36,731 nucleotides of DNA from Xanthobacter autotrophicus (GCF_029991245.1 NZ_JAIVFO010000028.1:1-36731), one strand, 5' to 3'; positions 9,673-17,713 are shown, counted from the first letter of the stretch. Numbers and translations are program-made. Notes: generated by a model from the letters alone, not told the origin.

Positions 9673-9990
9673 TCACTCGATGCCTTCGCTGCGGGCGCGC
9701 CACATCATGGCGATGCGGAAGCGCTCGTTGATGGCGGCGGGGCTGGCGAGGATCTCGGCCTCGGCCTCCTTGAAGGCCTTTTCCACCAGGTCGGCCTCTT
9801 CCTTGGTCAGGGTCACGCGGCCGGCGAGGTGGGTCGCCTCCGGGTGGACCGACCAGATCTTCCGGCAGTTGGGATGAAGCTTGATCTCGGTGAGGTCGAA
9901 GGATTCGAGCTGACCGTCGAGGAGGATGGCGAGGCCCGAAACTTCGAGCTTGCGCCCGTCCGAAGTGGTCTTGATGAGCGTGGTAGCCAT
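9673..9990 (-). CDS. conserved-looking 105-residue protein of unknown function
   Basis: A soluble, charged protein with no signal peptide, membrane segment or Cys cluster (a single Cys). The N-terminal half is beta-like, with the segment SGLAILLDGQLESFDLTEIKLHP. The C-terminal half is helical (LTKEEADLVEKAFKEAEAEILA). I do not recognise a family. It is the last gene of a tight four-gene operon; its ATG lies six bases after the preceding stop. Its position implies a nif-related accessory role, but that is only inference. Confidence 0.75.
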   Translation of the reverse strand: MATTLIKTTSDGRKLEVSGLAILLDGQLESFDLTEIKLHPNCRKIWSVHPEATHLAGRVTLTKEEADLVEKAFKEAEAEILASPAAINERFRIAMMWRARSEGIE

Positions 9991-9996
9991 TTTAAG

Positions 9997-10248
9997 TCAC
10001 CCGTCCTGAGCTGCGAGCCAACTGTAACCGCCCTGGTCCCAGAGCTGCGCCAGTACCTGATCCGAACTCCAGTCCGGAAATTGAGACTTCACGGTTTCAT
10101 AATCGCCGCGAAAGCGCTCGGCGTCCTCTCCGGAAAGATCCGCGGTGAGGCCGTCCGGCTTGAAGCGGAGCACGAAATGCGTGTTGTCGTCGGCGGCGAG
10201 GAGCGTGAATTCCTCGCCGTCGCTGATGAGGGGCAGAAGGTCGGCCAT
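9997..10248 (-). CDS. small acidic protein of unknown function
   Basis: An 83-residue acidic protein with no cysteine. An N-terminal strand-rich part (LISDGEEFTLLAADDNTHFV) is followed by helical segments and an aromatic end, with WDQGGYSWLAAQ. I do not recognise the family. It begins 12 bases after the sulfurtransferase stop, with GGGAGA before the ATG, and is six bases from the next gene. This tight packing supports co-expression and perhaps a shared complex. Confidence 0.75.
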   Translation of the reverse strand: MADLLPLISDGEEFTLLAADDNTHFVLRFKPDGLTADLSGEDAERFRGDYETVKSQFPDWSSDQVLAQLWDQGGYSWLAAQDG

Positions 10249-10260
10249 GGGTGTCTCCCG

Positions 10261-11121
10261 TCAGGCCGCGGCGGCCGCCGGCGTGTCCTCGGCGAGGCCC
10301 CATTCGGCCCATGAGCCGTCATAGAGCGCGGCTGTGGTGTTGCCGAGGATGAACAGGGCCAGCAGCACCACCGCGGAGATGGTGCCGGAGGCGCAGGTGG
10401 CAACCACGGGCTTGGCGATGTCGATCCCGACCGCCGCGAAGCGGGCCGCCAGCGCGTCGGGCTGGATCATCTCACCGCTCTCCTCGACGATGAGATCGCC
10501 CCACGGCAGGTTGACCGAGCCGGGGATGTGGCCCTTCTTCTTCACCGGGAAGACGTCGTCCTGGGTGCCGGCGAACTTGGCCGGGCCGCGCGCGTCGACC
10601 ACCTGGTCCGCCTTGCCGGCGACATTGGCCAGCATGTCGCCCAGATTGCGCACCAGGGCGGGATTGAAGGTGGCGGTGAAGGTCTTGGGCTCCGGCCGCA
10701 CGGGCGACATGTCGGAGGGCTTCTTCTCCTTCACCCACTTGCCGTAGCCGCCGTCCAGCACAGCCACGTCGTCGTAGCCGAAGATGCGGAACATCCACCA
10801 CACCCGCGCCGCGGCCGCGCCGCCGCACAGGCGATCGTAGACCACGATCTTGTCGCCGTTGGCGATGCCGAGCAGGCCGACCTTCTTGGCGAACTCCGCC
10901 GCAGGCGGAATCATGTGGGGGAGGGGATTGCTCTTGTCCGCCACATGGTCGATGTCAAAATGAACCGAGCCCGGGAGGTGGCGCCCGCGATACTGGGTGC
11001 GCCCGTCCATGTTGCTGCTTTCATGCAGCCAGGTGCAGTCCAGGATCTTCACGTCCGGCGCTTCGAGATGCTCGGCCAGCCATTCGGTGCTCACCAACGG
11101 TCCGGGAAGAACGGTGGACAT
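10261..11121 (-). CDS. sseA: 3-mercaptopyruvate/thiosulfate sulfurtransferase, tandem rhodanese
   Basis: A 286-residue tandem-rhodanese protein. The N-terminal domain (about 1-140) has VSTEWLAEHLEAPDVKILDCTW, the GSVHFDID block and the VYDR block. The C-terminal domain (about 150-286) has VVDARGPAKFAG and GHIPGSVNLPW. The active-site loop is TCASGTISA with Cys243, matching the C-[AG]-S-G-[TV] loop of mercaptopyruvate sulfurtransferases. It would transfer sulfane sulfur to acceptors. Within this island, sulfur supply for Fe-S or cofactor assembly is plausible. The start at 11121 has GGGAGAG upstream; an in-frame ATG at 11154 is less well placed. Confidence 0.88.
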   Translation of the reverse strand: MSTVLPGPLVSTEWLAEHLEAPDVKILDCTWLHESSNMDGRTQYRGRHLPGSVHFDIDHVADKSNPLPHMIPPAAEFAKKVGLLGIANGDKIVVYDRLCGGAAAARVWWMFRIFGYDDVAVLDGGYGKWVKEKKPSDMSPVRPEPKTFTATFNPALVRNLGDMLANVAGKADQVVDARGPAKFAGTQDDVFPVKKKGHIPGSVNLPWGDLIVEESGEMIQPDALAARFAAVGIDIAKPVVATCASGTISAVVLLALFILGNTTAALYDGSWAEWGLAEDTPAAAAA

Positions 11122-11168
11122 GACGCAAGTCTCTCCCTGTCGAGGTTCGGACATCGGGTACTTTCCAT

Positions 11169-11195
11169 GTCTGCCGGGCCAGACACCCGGCAGAC
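11169..11195 (-). other. intercistronic hairpin
   Basis: A perfect 10-base-pair stem (11169-11178 with 11186-11195), loop of seven, in the 118-base gap before the sulfurtransferase gene on the minus strand. It has no T-run, so partial attenuation or mRNA protection is likelier than full termination. Confidence 0.55.
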
Positions 11196-11239
11196 GATCC
11201 TGGAGCGGAACGGAGCGCTGCGCGCGATCCGCAGTCGGT

Positions 11240-11701
11240 TCAGCGGACCTTGGGCAGGCTGAAGCCGGGGCGCGGGTGGGCGTCATAGTAATCGACGCGC
11301 TCGGGCCAGCCGCCTTCCGGGTTGAACTTGAACTTCGCCACCTTCACCGGCGCGTTGGCGGAGAAGGACACTTCCGAGAACTTGATCTCGCGGTCGCCGG
11401 GGCCGGCGGAGAAGTCGGCGACGACCTTGCCGTCGGCGGTCACCGCGCGGGCGAAGCCGGGGGTGCCCACGTCGCTGGCATTGACGGTTTCGGCCACGAA
11501 GCTCGGCACCTCGGAGCCGTCCTCGGACGGGGTGGCGAAGGCCGGCGTGGCGAAGGTGAAGGCAACGAGCTTGCCGCTGCGGTCCACCGCATGGTCGGCG
11601 CTCACGGGACGGGCCACGGAATAAACGGTCAGGGTGCCGCCCGCCAGCAGCTCCTTGATCTCCTCGAGGGAGCGGGTGGCGAATTCCGACGCGACGATCA
11701 T
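11240..11701 (-). CDS. phage structural-protein-like protein, possibly domesticated
   Basis: A 153-residue protein with no Cys and no membrane segment. Its motif order is a helical start (ASEFATRSLEEIKELLAGG), LTVYSVARPVSADHA, GKLVAFTFATPAF, GTPGFARAVTADGKVV and a beta-rich end. That order resembles a family of small tailed-phage and prophage proteins with a YSGxRPAxADxA pattern followed by xTFxxPAF and an R-x3-DG-x2-V segment. This comes from memory of the family, not a search. It is first in the sulfurtransferase operon, so it seems to have been recruited rather than to be part of a prophage; no other phage gene is nearby. The ATG at 11701 has GGAGA upstream. Confidence 0.6.
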   Translation of the reverse strand: MIVASEFATRSLEEIKELLAGGTLTVYSVARPVSADHAVDRSGKLVAFTFATPAFATPSEDGSEVPSFVAETVNASDVGTPGFARAVTADGKVVADFSAGPGDREIKFSEVSFSANAPVKVAKFKFNPEGGWPERVDYYDAHPRPGFSLPKVR

Positions 11702-11750
11702 GGCAATCTCCACTAGACAATCAGGTGTGACGTACGGGTCGCCCTGGTTG

Positions 11751-11766
11751 ATCAATTTTCGTGCCA
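11751..11766 (-). promoter_or_regulatory. candidate sigma-54 promoter for the minus-strand sulfurtransferase operon
   Basis: On the minus strand TGGCACGAAAATTGAT has a perfect -24 TGGCAC. The -12 box is TTGAT, so the usual GC is GA. The spacing is right and it lies about 50 bases before the first gene. No exact TGT-N10-ACA site was found above it. The rest of the 320-base divergent gap (11702-12021) shows no gene. Confidence 0.45.
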
Positions 11767-12021
11767 ATCCCGGGGGCGTCCCTGGCGCCCCCTTCCCACG
11801 TACCAGTCAAAGGCCGCAAAGCCTTGTCCGCAAGCGGTTCCCCGGCCGGGCGTTGCCGCCGGCGGCCATGTCGGAGGTCGTCGCGGGCTTGTCGGAAATG
11901 CGTCGCACGTCGCGGGAAATCCGACGTGGACCCCGCCGCCGGCGCCACAAACCGGCCCATTCCGGCTGTGCGCGAATCTTGCAAGGGCTCCAAAAAGGCG
12001 ACACGCAGGGGATCTGAATCC

Positions 12022-13656
12022 ATGCTGGACACAGCGATCATCGGGGGCGGGCTGTGCGGCCTCGTCCTGGCGCGTTCCCTCAAGAAGGCAGAGCGCAGCC
12101 TGACCCTGTTCGAGGCGCGCGCCCGTCTCGGCGGCCGCATCCTCTCCGCAGTCCCGGCCACCACCGGCGAGGCGCTGGATCTCGGCCCCACCTGGTTCTG
12201 GCCCGACACCCAGCCGCTCATCACCGCCTTCGTGTCGGACCTCGGCCTGTCCAGCTTCGCCCAGCACGACGAGGGGGCGGTGCTCCACCTGACCGAGGCG
12301 GACAAGGGTCCCCAGGGTTTCGCCCAGCAGGTCCACGGCGGGGCGCGGCGCGTCGCCGGCGGCATGGCGCGGATGGTCGCGACGCTCGCCGACGGCCTGG
12401 GCGACGAGGACATCCGGCTCGGCCATGTGCTGCAGAAGGTGGAGGACATGGGCGACCATGTGGTGCTCACCTTCCGCGTGGACGACGCCTTCCTCACCGT
12501 CGAAGCCCGGCATGTGGTGATCGCGCTGCCGCCGCGCCTCGTGGCGGAAACCGTGCGGTTCTCGCCGGATCTCGATGCGGCCACCCGCGACGCCATGGGC
12601 GCGGCCCCCACCTGGATGGCGGCCCAGGCGAAGGTGGTGATGGCCTTTGCCGCGCCGTTCTGGCGGGATGCGGGCCAGTCGGGCAACGCCTTCGTCACCC
12701 ACGAACAGGCGGTGGTGGGCGAGATCTTCGACGCCTGCGACGCCACCGGCACCAAGGCGGCGCTGGGCGGCTTCCTGAGCTTCCCGCCGGACCTGAGGGA
12801 GGCCTTCGTCGTCGGCCTGCCCATGCTCATGGACAGCCAGATGGCGCAGGTGTTCGGCAGCGCCGCCGAGGGCGCCGAGCAGCACTACCAGGACTGGGCG
12901 CTGGAGCCCTTCACCTGCTCCGCCCGTGACCGCGCCGAGCCGCAGGGCGAGCATGTGGCCTTCTCCAATCCGCTGCTGCGCCGGCCCCTGTGGGACGGGC
13001 GGCTCTATCTGGGCGGCTCGGAAACCGCGACCCAGGGCGCGGGCTATCTGGAGGGCGCGCTGGAGGCGGCGCGGCGCATCGACCGGGCGCTCGCCCGCGC
13101 GCGGGCGGAGGACGACGAGGTGGCTCTGCCCGAGGGGCTCTCGGTGAACGCGGCCAGTCTGGCGCGCTTCTCCGCCTGGGTCGCGACACTGAACGATGCG
13201 GCCTTCGAGGCCTATCGGGTGCGGCTCAACTGGGCGCTGGCCTCGCAGCAGCGGGATCAGCTGACCCAGCTGGCCATGCTGGGCGCCATCGAGGACATCT
13301 ACGAGCGCGCCGCGGACATGCTGGACACGCTGCCCTTCGACATGCGCGACGTGCCGGTGGAGAAGGGCCGCTCGGCCCTGATGAGCGACGTGCAGCTGCC
13401 GTTCCGCGACTTCATCCAGACCCTGCTGGACGATATCATCGCCTTCAACCGCACGTCCTGCGCCCTGTCCAATTTCCCCGGCGAGCATCATCTGTCGAAG
13501 GACTATGTGCAGACCATCCTGCGCGACGTGGCGGCCGCCTGGCGCGACTTCTGCCTCGCCGCCAACCGCCGCCTGCTCGCCAAGGCAGAGGCGGGCAACG
13601 CCCTTCCCCCCGGCGCCGGCCCCCGCAAGGGCCCGATCCTGACGAGTGCATCGTGA
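12022..13656 (+). CDS. flavin amine-oxidase-like FAD protein with C-terminal extension
   Basis: A 544-residue FAD protein. The dinucleotide-binding motif is at the very N-terminus (IIGGGLCGLVLARSL, GxGxxG), followed by FEARARLGGRI, the usual second FAD contact. Near residues 330-355 lies GGSETATQGAGYLEGALEAARR, the C-terminal FAD-binding block of monoamine-oxidase/phytoene-desaturase-like proteins. A further helical segment of about 180 residues follows that I cannot assign; it may bind a partner. There is no signal peptide. The next gene encodes a Rieske protein and begins 12 bases later, so a flavoprotein/Rieske electron-transfer pair is likely. The substrate is unknown. AGGGG precedes the ATG. 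Confidence 0.85.
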   Translation: MLDTAIIGGGLCGLVLARSLKKAERSLTLFEARARLGGRILSAVPATTGEALDLGPTWFWPDTQPLITAFVSDLGLSSFAQHDEGAVLHLTEADKGPQGFAQQVHGGARRVAGGMARMVATLADGLGDEDIRLGHVLQKVEDMGDHVVLTFRVDDAFLTVEARHVVIALPPRLVAETVRFSPDLDAATRDAMGAAPTWMAAQAKVVMAFAAPFWRDAGQSGNAFVTHEQAVVGEIFDACDATGTKAALGGFLSFPPDLREAFVVGLPMLMDSQMAQVFGSAAEGAEQHYQDWALEPFTCSARDRAEPQGEHVAFSNPLLRRPLWDGRLYLGGSETATQGAGYLEGALEAARRIDRALARARAEDDEVALPEGLSVNAASLARFSAWVATLNDAAFEAYRVRLNWALASQQRDQLTQLAMLGAIEDIYERAADMLDTLPFDMRDVPVEKGRSALMSDVQLPFRDFIQTLLDDIIAFNRTSCALSNFPGEHHLSKDYVQTILRDVAAAWRDFCLAANRRLLAKAEAGNALPPGAGPRKGPILTSAS

Positions 13657-13667
13657 ACGAGGACAAG

Positions 13668-14126
13668 ATGGAACCGAGCATCGCGGAAGAAAACGTGCCC
13701 GAGGTCGGCACCGCCTACGTCGTCTGCTCCATGAGCGACATTCCGAGCCAGCGCGCGCGCGGCTTCGAGCTGATGAAGGTCGAGGACGGCGTCGAGAAGC
13801 CGTTCAACCTGATTGTCGTCCGCTGGGGCCGGCAGGTGTTCGGCTATGTCAACCTGTGCCCGCATGACGGGGTGAAGCTGGACTGGGAGCGCAACCAGTT
13901 CCTGGATCCCAACGGCATCCGCCTCATGTGCGGCAAGCACGGCGCCCTGTTCGAGCTGGGCACCGGCGTGTGCATCGACGGGCCCTGCAAGGGCCGCAGC
14001 CTGACCTCGGTGGCCCTGAGCGTCATCGACAACGACATCTGCGTGACGGGTGTGACGCTGGCCGAGGAGGAAGAGGACGAGGATGAGGAAATCACCTCGT
14101 GCTCCGACGAGGGCGGCGGCGTCTGA
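13668..14126 (+). CDS. Rieske [2Fe-2S] protein
   Basis: A 152-residue, ferredoxin-size Rieske protein. The cluster ligands are visible as Cys64-Pro-His66 and Cys88-Gly-Lys-His91, in LCPHDGVKLDW and MCGKHGALFELG. A third part has VCIDGPCKGRSL. The C-terminus is very acidic (a run of Glu and Asp). There is no membrane anchor or oxygenase domain, so it is probably a soluble electron carrier for the flavoprotein before it. GAGGA lies before the ATG; an in-frame GTG at 13653 is an alternative start. A paralogue lies at 30604. Confidence 0.85.
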   Translation: MEPSIAEENVPEVGTAYVVCSMSDIPSQRARGFELMKVEDGVEKPFNLIVVRWGRQVFGYVNLCPHDGVKLDWERNQFLDPNGIRLMCGKHGALFELGTGVCIDGPCKGRSLTSVALSVIDNDICVTGVTLAEEEEDEDEEITSCSDEGGGV

Positions 14127-14460
14127 CTGCGACCTCGGGGGAGGCGGGTCGTCTGGCCCGCACCCCCGCCCGCATCCCCTGTGGGGGGCGTCCGGAGCCG
14201 CTTTGGTTGGAATGTGACGCCGGGCCCATCGTCGCGGGGAAGGGGGGCGTCTGTTTCGCAAGACGGCCCGTTTCCCGGCATGACCTGAGATCGGGACATT
14301 GCCGATACTTGGCCCGGGGACTTCTGGTGTCCAAGGCTCCCGGTGTCCGGCGCTCCCGGCGCCGGAACCCGGATGTCCGGAGGTTCCGGCACACTAACTT
14401 ACCAACGCTCCGGGCCCCCGCGGTAATTCCGCCGAGGGCCCGGTTCAGGGTCTTGGAAGA
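14127..14460. other. intergenic region between convergent genes with hairpins
   Basis: No gene is supported in these 334 bases. A strong stem, CCGGGCCC/GGGCCCGG (14410-14417 with 14436-14443), lies 17 bases after the stop of the minus-strand gene and may end its transcript, although the T-run is poor. Around 14338-14392 short CCGG-rich units recur imperfectly. Confidence 0.6.
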
Positions 14461-15048
14461 TCAGACCGGGCGGTTCGCGTTCCGGTTCTTCACCGGCTCC
14501 ATGATGGAGACGCCCTTTTCATAGGTGATGGTCTCGTAGTCCTCGTGCCAGCCCAGGGCGGCATCGAGCACCTTGTCGGTCTTGCCGGCCGTGTCCAGCT
14601 TCTTGACATCATTCTTGTCGATGCTGAGCAGGTCGGTCATCTCCTTCCACACGGTGGATTCATCGCAGGGCAGGACGTAGAAAGTCTTTTCGCCATACGT
14701 GACGCGATACTTCGCGAGAAGGTCGATGTTGTTGCAGAAGATGAAGTACTTGCCGTCGGGGGCAAGCGCGTCGCCCAGCACGTCCGCCACGTCCGAGAGG
14801 AAGGCGAAATTCTGCAGGTAGCCGGCCAGCACGGGAATGGTGGGCTTGCCCTCCTCCACGAAGGTGATGACCTGCTCCATGGTGTATTCCGGCGGACGCT
14901 TCTCGTCGGCCATCTGCTGCTGCCACTTCAGGGCGATGTCGCCGCGGAAGTCGAAGCGGCCGGGCTTGGTCGGCTGCTTGAGCACGGCATTCAGGAGGCG
15001 CCCCTCTTTATCCAGCCGGCCCAGGGGGGTGTTCTCGATCGCAGTCAT
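14461..15048 (-). CDS. unknown 195-residue protein of the nif island
   Basis: A soluble protein with no recognised family. It has a mixed alpha/beta look: LGRLDKEGRLLNAVLKQP at the start, a central LAGYLQNFAFLSDVADVLG, then GKYFIFCNNIDLLAKYRV and TFYVLPCDESTVWKEMTDLL. There are only two cysteines, not in a cluster motif. It is a single-gene unit between two nif operons. The ATG at 15048 has GGAGA upstream; an upstream ATG at 15075 lacks one. A -24/-12-like promoter lies upstream, so NifA-dependent expression is plausible. Confidence 0.8.
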   Translation of the reverse strand: MTAIENTPLGRLDKEGRLLNAVLKQPTKPGRFDFRGDIALKWQQQMADEKRPPEYTMEQVITFVEEGKPTIPVLAGYLQNFAFLSDVADVLGDALAPDGKYFIFCNNIDLLAKYRVTYGEKTFYVLPCDESTVWKEMTDLLSIDKNDVKKLDTAGKTDKVLDAALGWHEDYETITYEKGVSIMEPVKNRNANRPV

Positions 15049-15194
15049 CAAAAAAGTCTCCGGTTCAGCACACAACTCTCAGACGGTCTCAGACGGGCGC
15101 GAGCAGGGGCGCACCTTCGTGGGCTCGAAGGCGCCGCTCTCCGCCGAACCCCGTTCGGCGTGCCGCCCGCGCAAGGGGGCAGGCGCGTCCTCCA

Positions 15195-15210
15195 TGCAAG
15201 CCCTTTGCCG
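15195..15210 (-). promoter_or_regulatory. candidate sigma-54 promoter for the 195-residue protein
   Basis: On the minus strand CGGCAAAGGGCTTGCA keeps GG and GC at the right spacing and has a good TTGCA -12 box; the -24 box is GGCAA. It lies about 150 bases before the gene. A half-matching NifA site (TGT-N10-AAA) is at 15292-15307. The exact site at 15392 could serve both directions. Confidence 0.45.
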
Positions 15211-15391
15211 CGCCGCGGCACGGCGGCGGCCGCACGGGCAAGGCGCGACAATCGGCCATCCCCCAACCGGCCGGGGTCCGGCCTGCGACCGTGTGCAATG
15301 GCGCAAAATCAAGGTCCGGGCGCTCATCCAGCCGCCGGCGCCGCCGGTGCCGGCCCAGTGCGATAGGGGCGCCAGAAGCCGCCGCCGGAGT

Positions 15392-15407
15392 TGTCCGGAA
15401 TCGGACA
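15392..15407 (+). promoter_or_regulatory. NifA upstream activator site for iscN-nifUS
   Basis: TGTCCGGAATCGGACA is an exact TGT-N10-ACA with extended palindromic arms. It is centred about 90 bases before the predicted start of transcription from the sigma-54 promoter at 15468. Confidence 0.85.
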
Positions 15408-15467
15408 CGCGTCGCAAAGGCAACAGCTGAAATCCTGAAAAATCAGGCAAATCAGTCCGTTGCTCTC

Positions 15468-15483
15468 TGGCACGGCGCTTGCT
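15468..15483 (+). promoter_or_regulatory. sigma-54 promoter of the iscN-nifU-nifS-nifT operon
   Basis: TGGCACGGCGCTTGCT is a textbook -24/-12 promoter (GG at 15469-15470, GC at 15481-15482). It lies about 40 bases before the first gene. Confidence 0.93.
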
Positions 15484-15524
15484 CGATGGAGGGCCGAAGC
15501 AACCTCTCTAGCGAAGGTCGAGCG

Positions 15525-15845
15525 ATGATCAATTTGACCGACAGCGCCTTGCATGCGGTCCGGGACGCGATCCTGGGCGCCGATCAGCCGGTCAGCGGGC
15601 TGCGCATCATGGTCGAGACGGGCGGCTGCGCCGGCTACCAGTACAAGATGGGTCTCGTCAGCGATGCCGAGCCCGACGATACGGTGGTGGAGCGCGAGGG
15701 CGTGAAGGTGTTCGTGGACAACCAGAGCCACGAGCTGCTCGCCGGCACCGTCATCGACTTCGTCGTGGCCCTGGAGGGCTCCGGCTTCACCTTCGAAAAT
15801 CCGAACGCCACTTCGAGCTGTTCCTGCGGCAAGTCCTTCGGTTGA
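15525..15845 (+). CDS. iscN: nif-specific A-type Fe-S carrier (IscA/HesB-like)
   Basis: A 106-residue A-type carrier with all three expected ligand cysteines: Cys35 in VETGGCAGYQYK, and Cys99 and Cys101 in SSCSCGKSFG at the C-terminus. Such proteins accept Fe-S clusters from a NifU/IscU scaffold and deliver them to targets. It heads an operon with nifU and nifS, the same order as iscN-nifUS described in rhizobia, under a perfect sigma-54/NifA promoter. The start codon is preceded by GAAGG. Confidence 0.9.
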   Translation: MINLTDSALHAVRDAILGADQPVSGLRIMVETGGCAGYQYKMGLVSDAEPDDTVVEREGVKVFVDNQSHELLAGTVIDFVVALEGSGFTFENPNATSSCSCGKSFG

Positions 15846-15898
15846 GCCGTTTGGACTGGAGCTGCGGGTCGAACTCAAATCACACAGAGGACAGAGCG

Positions 15899-16264
15899 AT
15901 GTTGGCTGAGACCGAAGAGTGCGCTCCGCTCACCCGCGAAGCCAAGCGTGAAGCCATTATCCGCGAGGTGATCGAGGAGATCCGTCCGAACCTCGTGCGG
16001 GACGGCGGCGACTGCGAGCTCGTCGAGATCGATGGCAACAAGGTCATGGTGAAGATGACCGGTGCCTGCGTGTTCTGCAAGCTGGCGAGCGAGACCATCG
16101 AGGGCATCCAGACCAAGATCGTGGAACGCCTGGGTGAGCTTATCCGCCTCATTCCGGTGGCCGGCGCGCAGAACAAGCCGCTGGTGAGCCTGAAGAGCAT
16201 CGCGCCCGCCCCGTCCGCTGCTCCGGTGGCTTCGGCTCCCGGCGTCCCCTCGCCGACGCGCTGA
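15899..16264 (+). CDS. nifU: NifU, short form with the Nfu domain only
   Basis: A 121-residue protein that corresponds only to the C-terminal Nfu-type domain of full-length NifU. IIREVIEEIRPNLVRDGGDCE leads to the Cys57-x2-Cys60 motif in GACVFCKLASETI. The N-terminal IscU-like scaffold and the central [2Fe-2S] domain of Azotobacter NifU are absent, as in other alphaproteobacteria. It would assemble or carry [4Fe-4S] clusters for nitrogenase using sulfur from NifS. The last 30 residues are Ala/Pro/Ser-rich and probably flexible. AGAGGA precedes the ATG. Confidence 0.87.
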   Translation: MLAETEECAPLTREAKREAIIREVIEEIRPNLVRDGGDCELVEIDGNKVMVKMTGACVFCKLASETIEGIQTKIVERLGELIRLIPVAGAQNKPLVSLKSIAPAPSAAPVASAPGVPSPTR

Positions 16265-16305
16265 GGCGGCGAGCCTCAGGCTCAGACGATCGAAGGGGTG
16301 CTGCC

Positions 16306-17508
16306 GTGCGGCCTGTCTATCTCGACAACAACGCGACGACACGGACCGACCCCGCTGTGGTCGAGGCCATGCTGCCGTTCTTCAGCGAGCATTTCGGCAA
16401 TGCCTCGTCCACCCACGCCTTCGGCGAGCATGTGGGCGAGGCGCTGAAGAAGGCGCGCAAGCAGCTTCAGGCGCTGCTCGGCGCCGCCTTCGATCATGAG
16501 ATCATCTACACCTCCGGCGGAACGGAAGCCGACAACGCGGCCATTCTTTCCGCGCTGGAGACCCAGGAGGGCCGGGACGAGATCGTCACCACGTCGGTGG
16601 AGCATCCGGCGATCCTCACCCTCGTGGCGCATCTGGAGAAGACCCGCGGCATCAAGGTGCATCTCATCGGGGTGGACCGCCAGGGCCGGCTCGATGTGGA
16701 TGCCTATGCCAGGGCGTTGTCGCCGAAGACCGCCGTCGCCTCGGTGATGTGGGCCAACAACGAGACCGGGACGCTGTTCCCCGTGGCGGAACTGGCCGAG
16801 CAGGCCAAGGCCGTGGGCGCCCTGTTCCACACCGATGCGGTGCAGGCGGCGGGCAAGGTGGCCATCGACCTGAAGTCCACGGCCATCGACATGCTGTCCC
16901 TGTCCGGCCACAAGCTGCACGGACCGAAGGGCATCGGTGCGCTCTATGTGAAGAAGGGCGTGAAGTTCCGTCCCCTCGTTCGCGGCGGTCACCAGGAGCG
17001 CGGGCGGCGCGGCGGCACCGAGAACGTGCCGGGCATCATCGGCCTGGGTGCGGCGGCGGATCTGGCGCTCCAGTACATGGAGGAGGAGCGCACCCGCGTG
17101 AAGGCGCTGCGCGACCGCCTCGAGCAGGGCATTCTCCAGCAGGTGAGCAACACCCTGCTCAACGGCGATGGCGAGAACCGCCTGCCCAACACCGCCAACA
17201 TCGCGTTCGAATATCTCGACGGCGAGGCGGTGCTGCACAATCTCAACAAGGCCGGTGTCGCCGCATCGACCGGCTCCGCCTGCACCTCCGGTTCCACGGA
17301 GCCGTCCCATGTGCTGCGGGCCATGAACCTGCCGGCCACCGCGCTGCATGGCGCCCTGCGCCTGTCGCTCTCCCGGGAGAATACGGGCGAGGACGTGGAC
17401 CGGGTGCTGGAGGCGCTGCCGGAGATCGTCACCCGCCTGCGCGCCATGTCGCCGGCCTGGCTCGCGCGGGAGGGTGCGGACGGCGCGCCCGTGGTCGGCC
17501 ATGTCTAG
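16306..17508 (+). CDS. nifS: cysteine desulfurase NifS
   Basis: A 400-residue PLP enzyme that takes sulfur from cysteine for Fe-S cluster and FeMo-cofactor synthesis. It begins VYLDNNATTRTDP, typical of NifS. The PLP lysine is Lys203 in SLSGHKLHGPKGIGALY, and the catalytic Cys326 is in STGSACTSGS. RGGHQERGRRGGTENV is also present. The start is the GTG at 16306 with AAGGGG upstream; the reading frame gives the conserved N-terminus directly from it. Part of the iscN-nifU-nifS-nifT operon. Confidence 0.97.
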   Translation: MRPVYLDNNATTRTDPAVVEAMLPFFSEHFGNASSTHAFGEHVGEALKKARKQLQALLGAAFDHEIIYTSGGTEADNAAILSALETQEGRDEIVTTSVEHPAILTLVAHLEKTRGIKVHLIGVDRQGRLDVDAYARALSPKTAVASVMWANNETGTLFPVAELAEQAKAVGALFHTDAVQAAGKVAIDLKSTAIDMLSLSGHKLHGPKGIGALYVKKGVKFRPLVRGGHQERGRRGGTENVPGIIGLGAAADLALQYMEEERTRVKALRDRLEQGILQQVSNTLLNGDGENRLPNTANIAFEYLDGEAVLHNLNKAGVAASTGSACTSGSTEPSHVLRAMNLPATALHGALRLSLSRENTGEDVDRVLEALPEIVTRLRAMSPAWLAREGADGAPVVGHV

Positions 17509-17713
17509 CTTTCGTCCCGGGTGCGATGGCGGCGGATGCGCCGCCGGCGGGCATCATCTTCGCAACAGGACATGCGTGCGCAACAGCAAATGCGTGCCCG
17601 GAATCGACCGCCGCGGCGGTCGCCGGGCGCATCAGGAACGTCCACGAACGACATCGCATGGATGTCGGCGCGGGTCATAGCGGCGAGCCCAGCCGGATCT
17701 AGGAGCAAGTTTT

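Noticed and set aside
11966-11984. Possible plus-strand -24/-12 promoter for the flavoprotein gene (GTGCGC, then TTGCA)
   Set aside because: The essential GG at -24 is TG; too weak to call, though the distance to the start would fit.
11752-13491. A 579-codon minus-strand open frame
   Set aside because: Shadow of the FAD protein, which has clear dinucleotide-binding motifs on the plus strand.
17509-17713. Possible short gene between nifS and nifT
   Set aside because: Frames here have strongly Arg/Ala-biased shadow composition and no ribosome-binding site.
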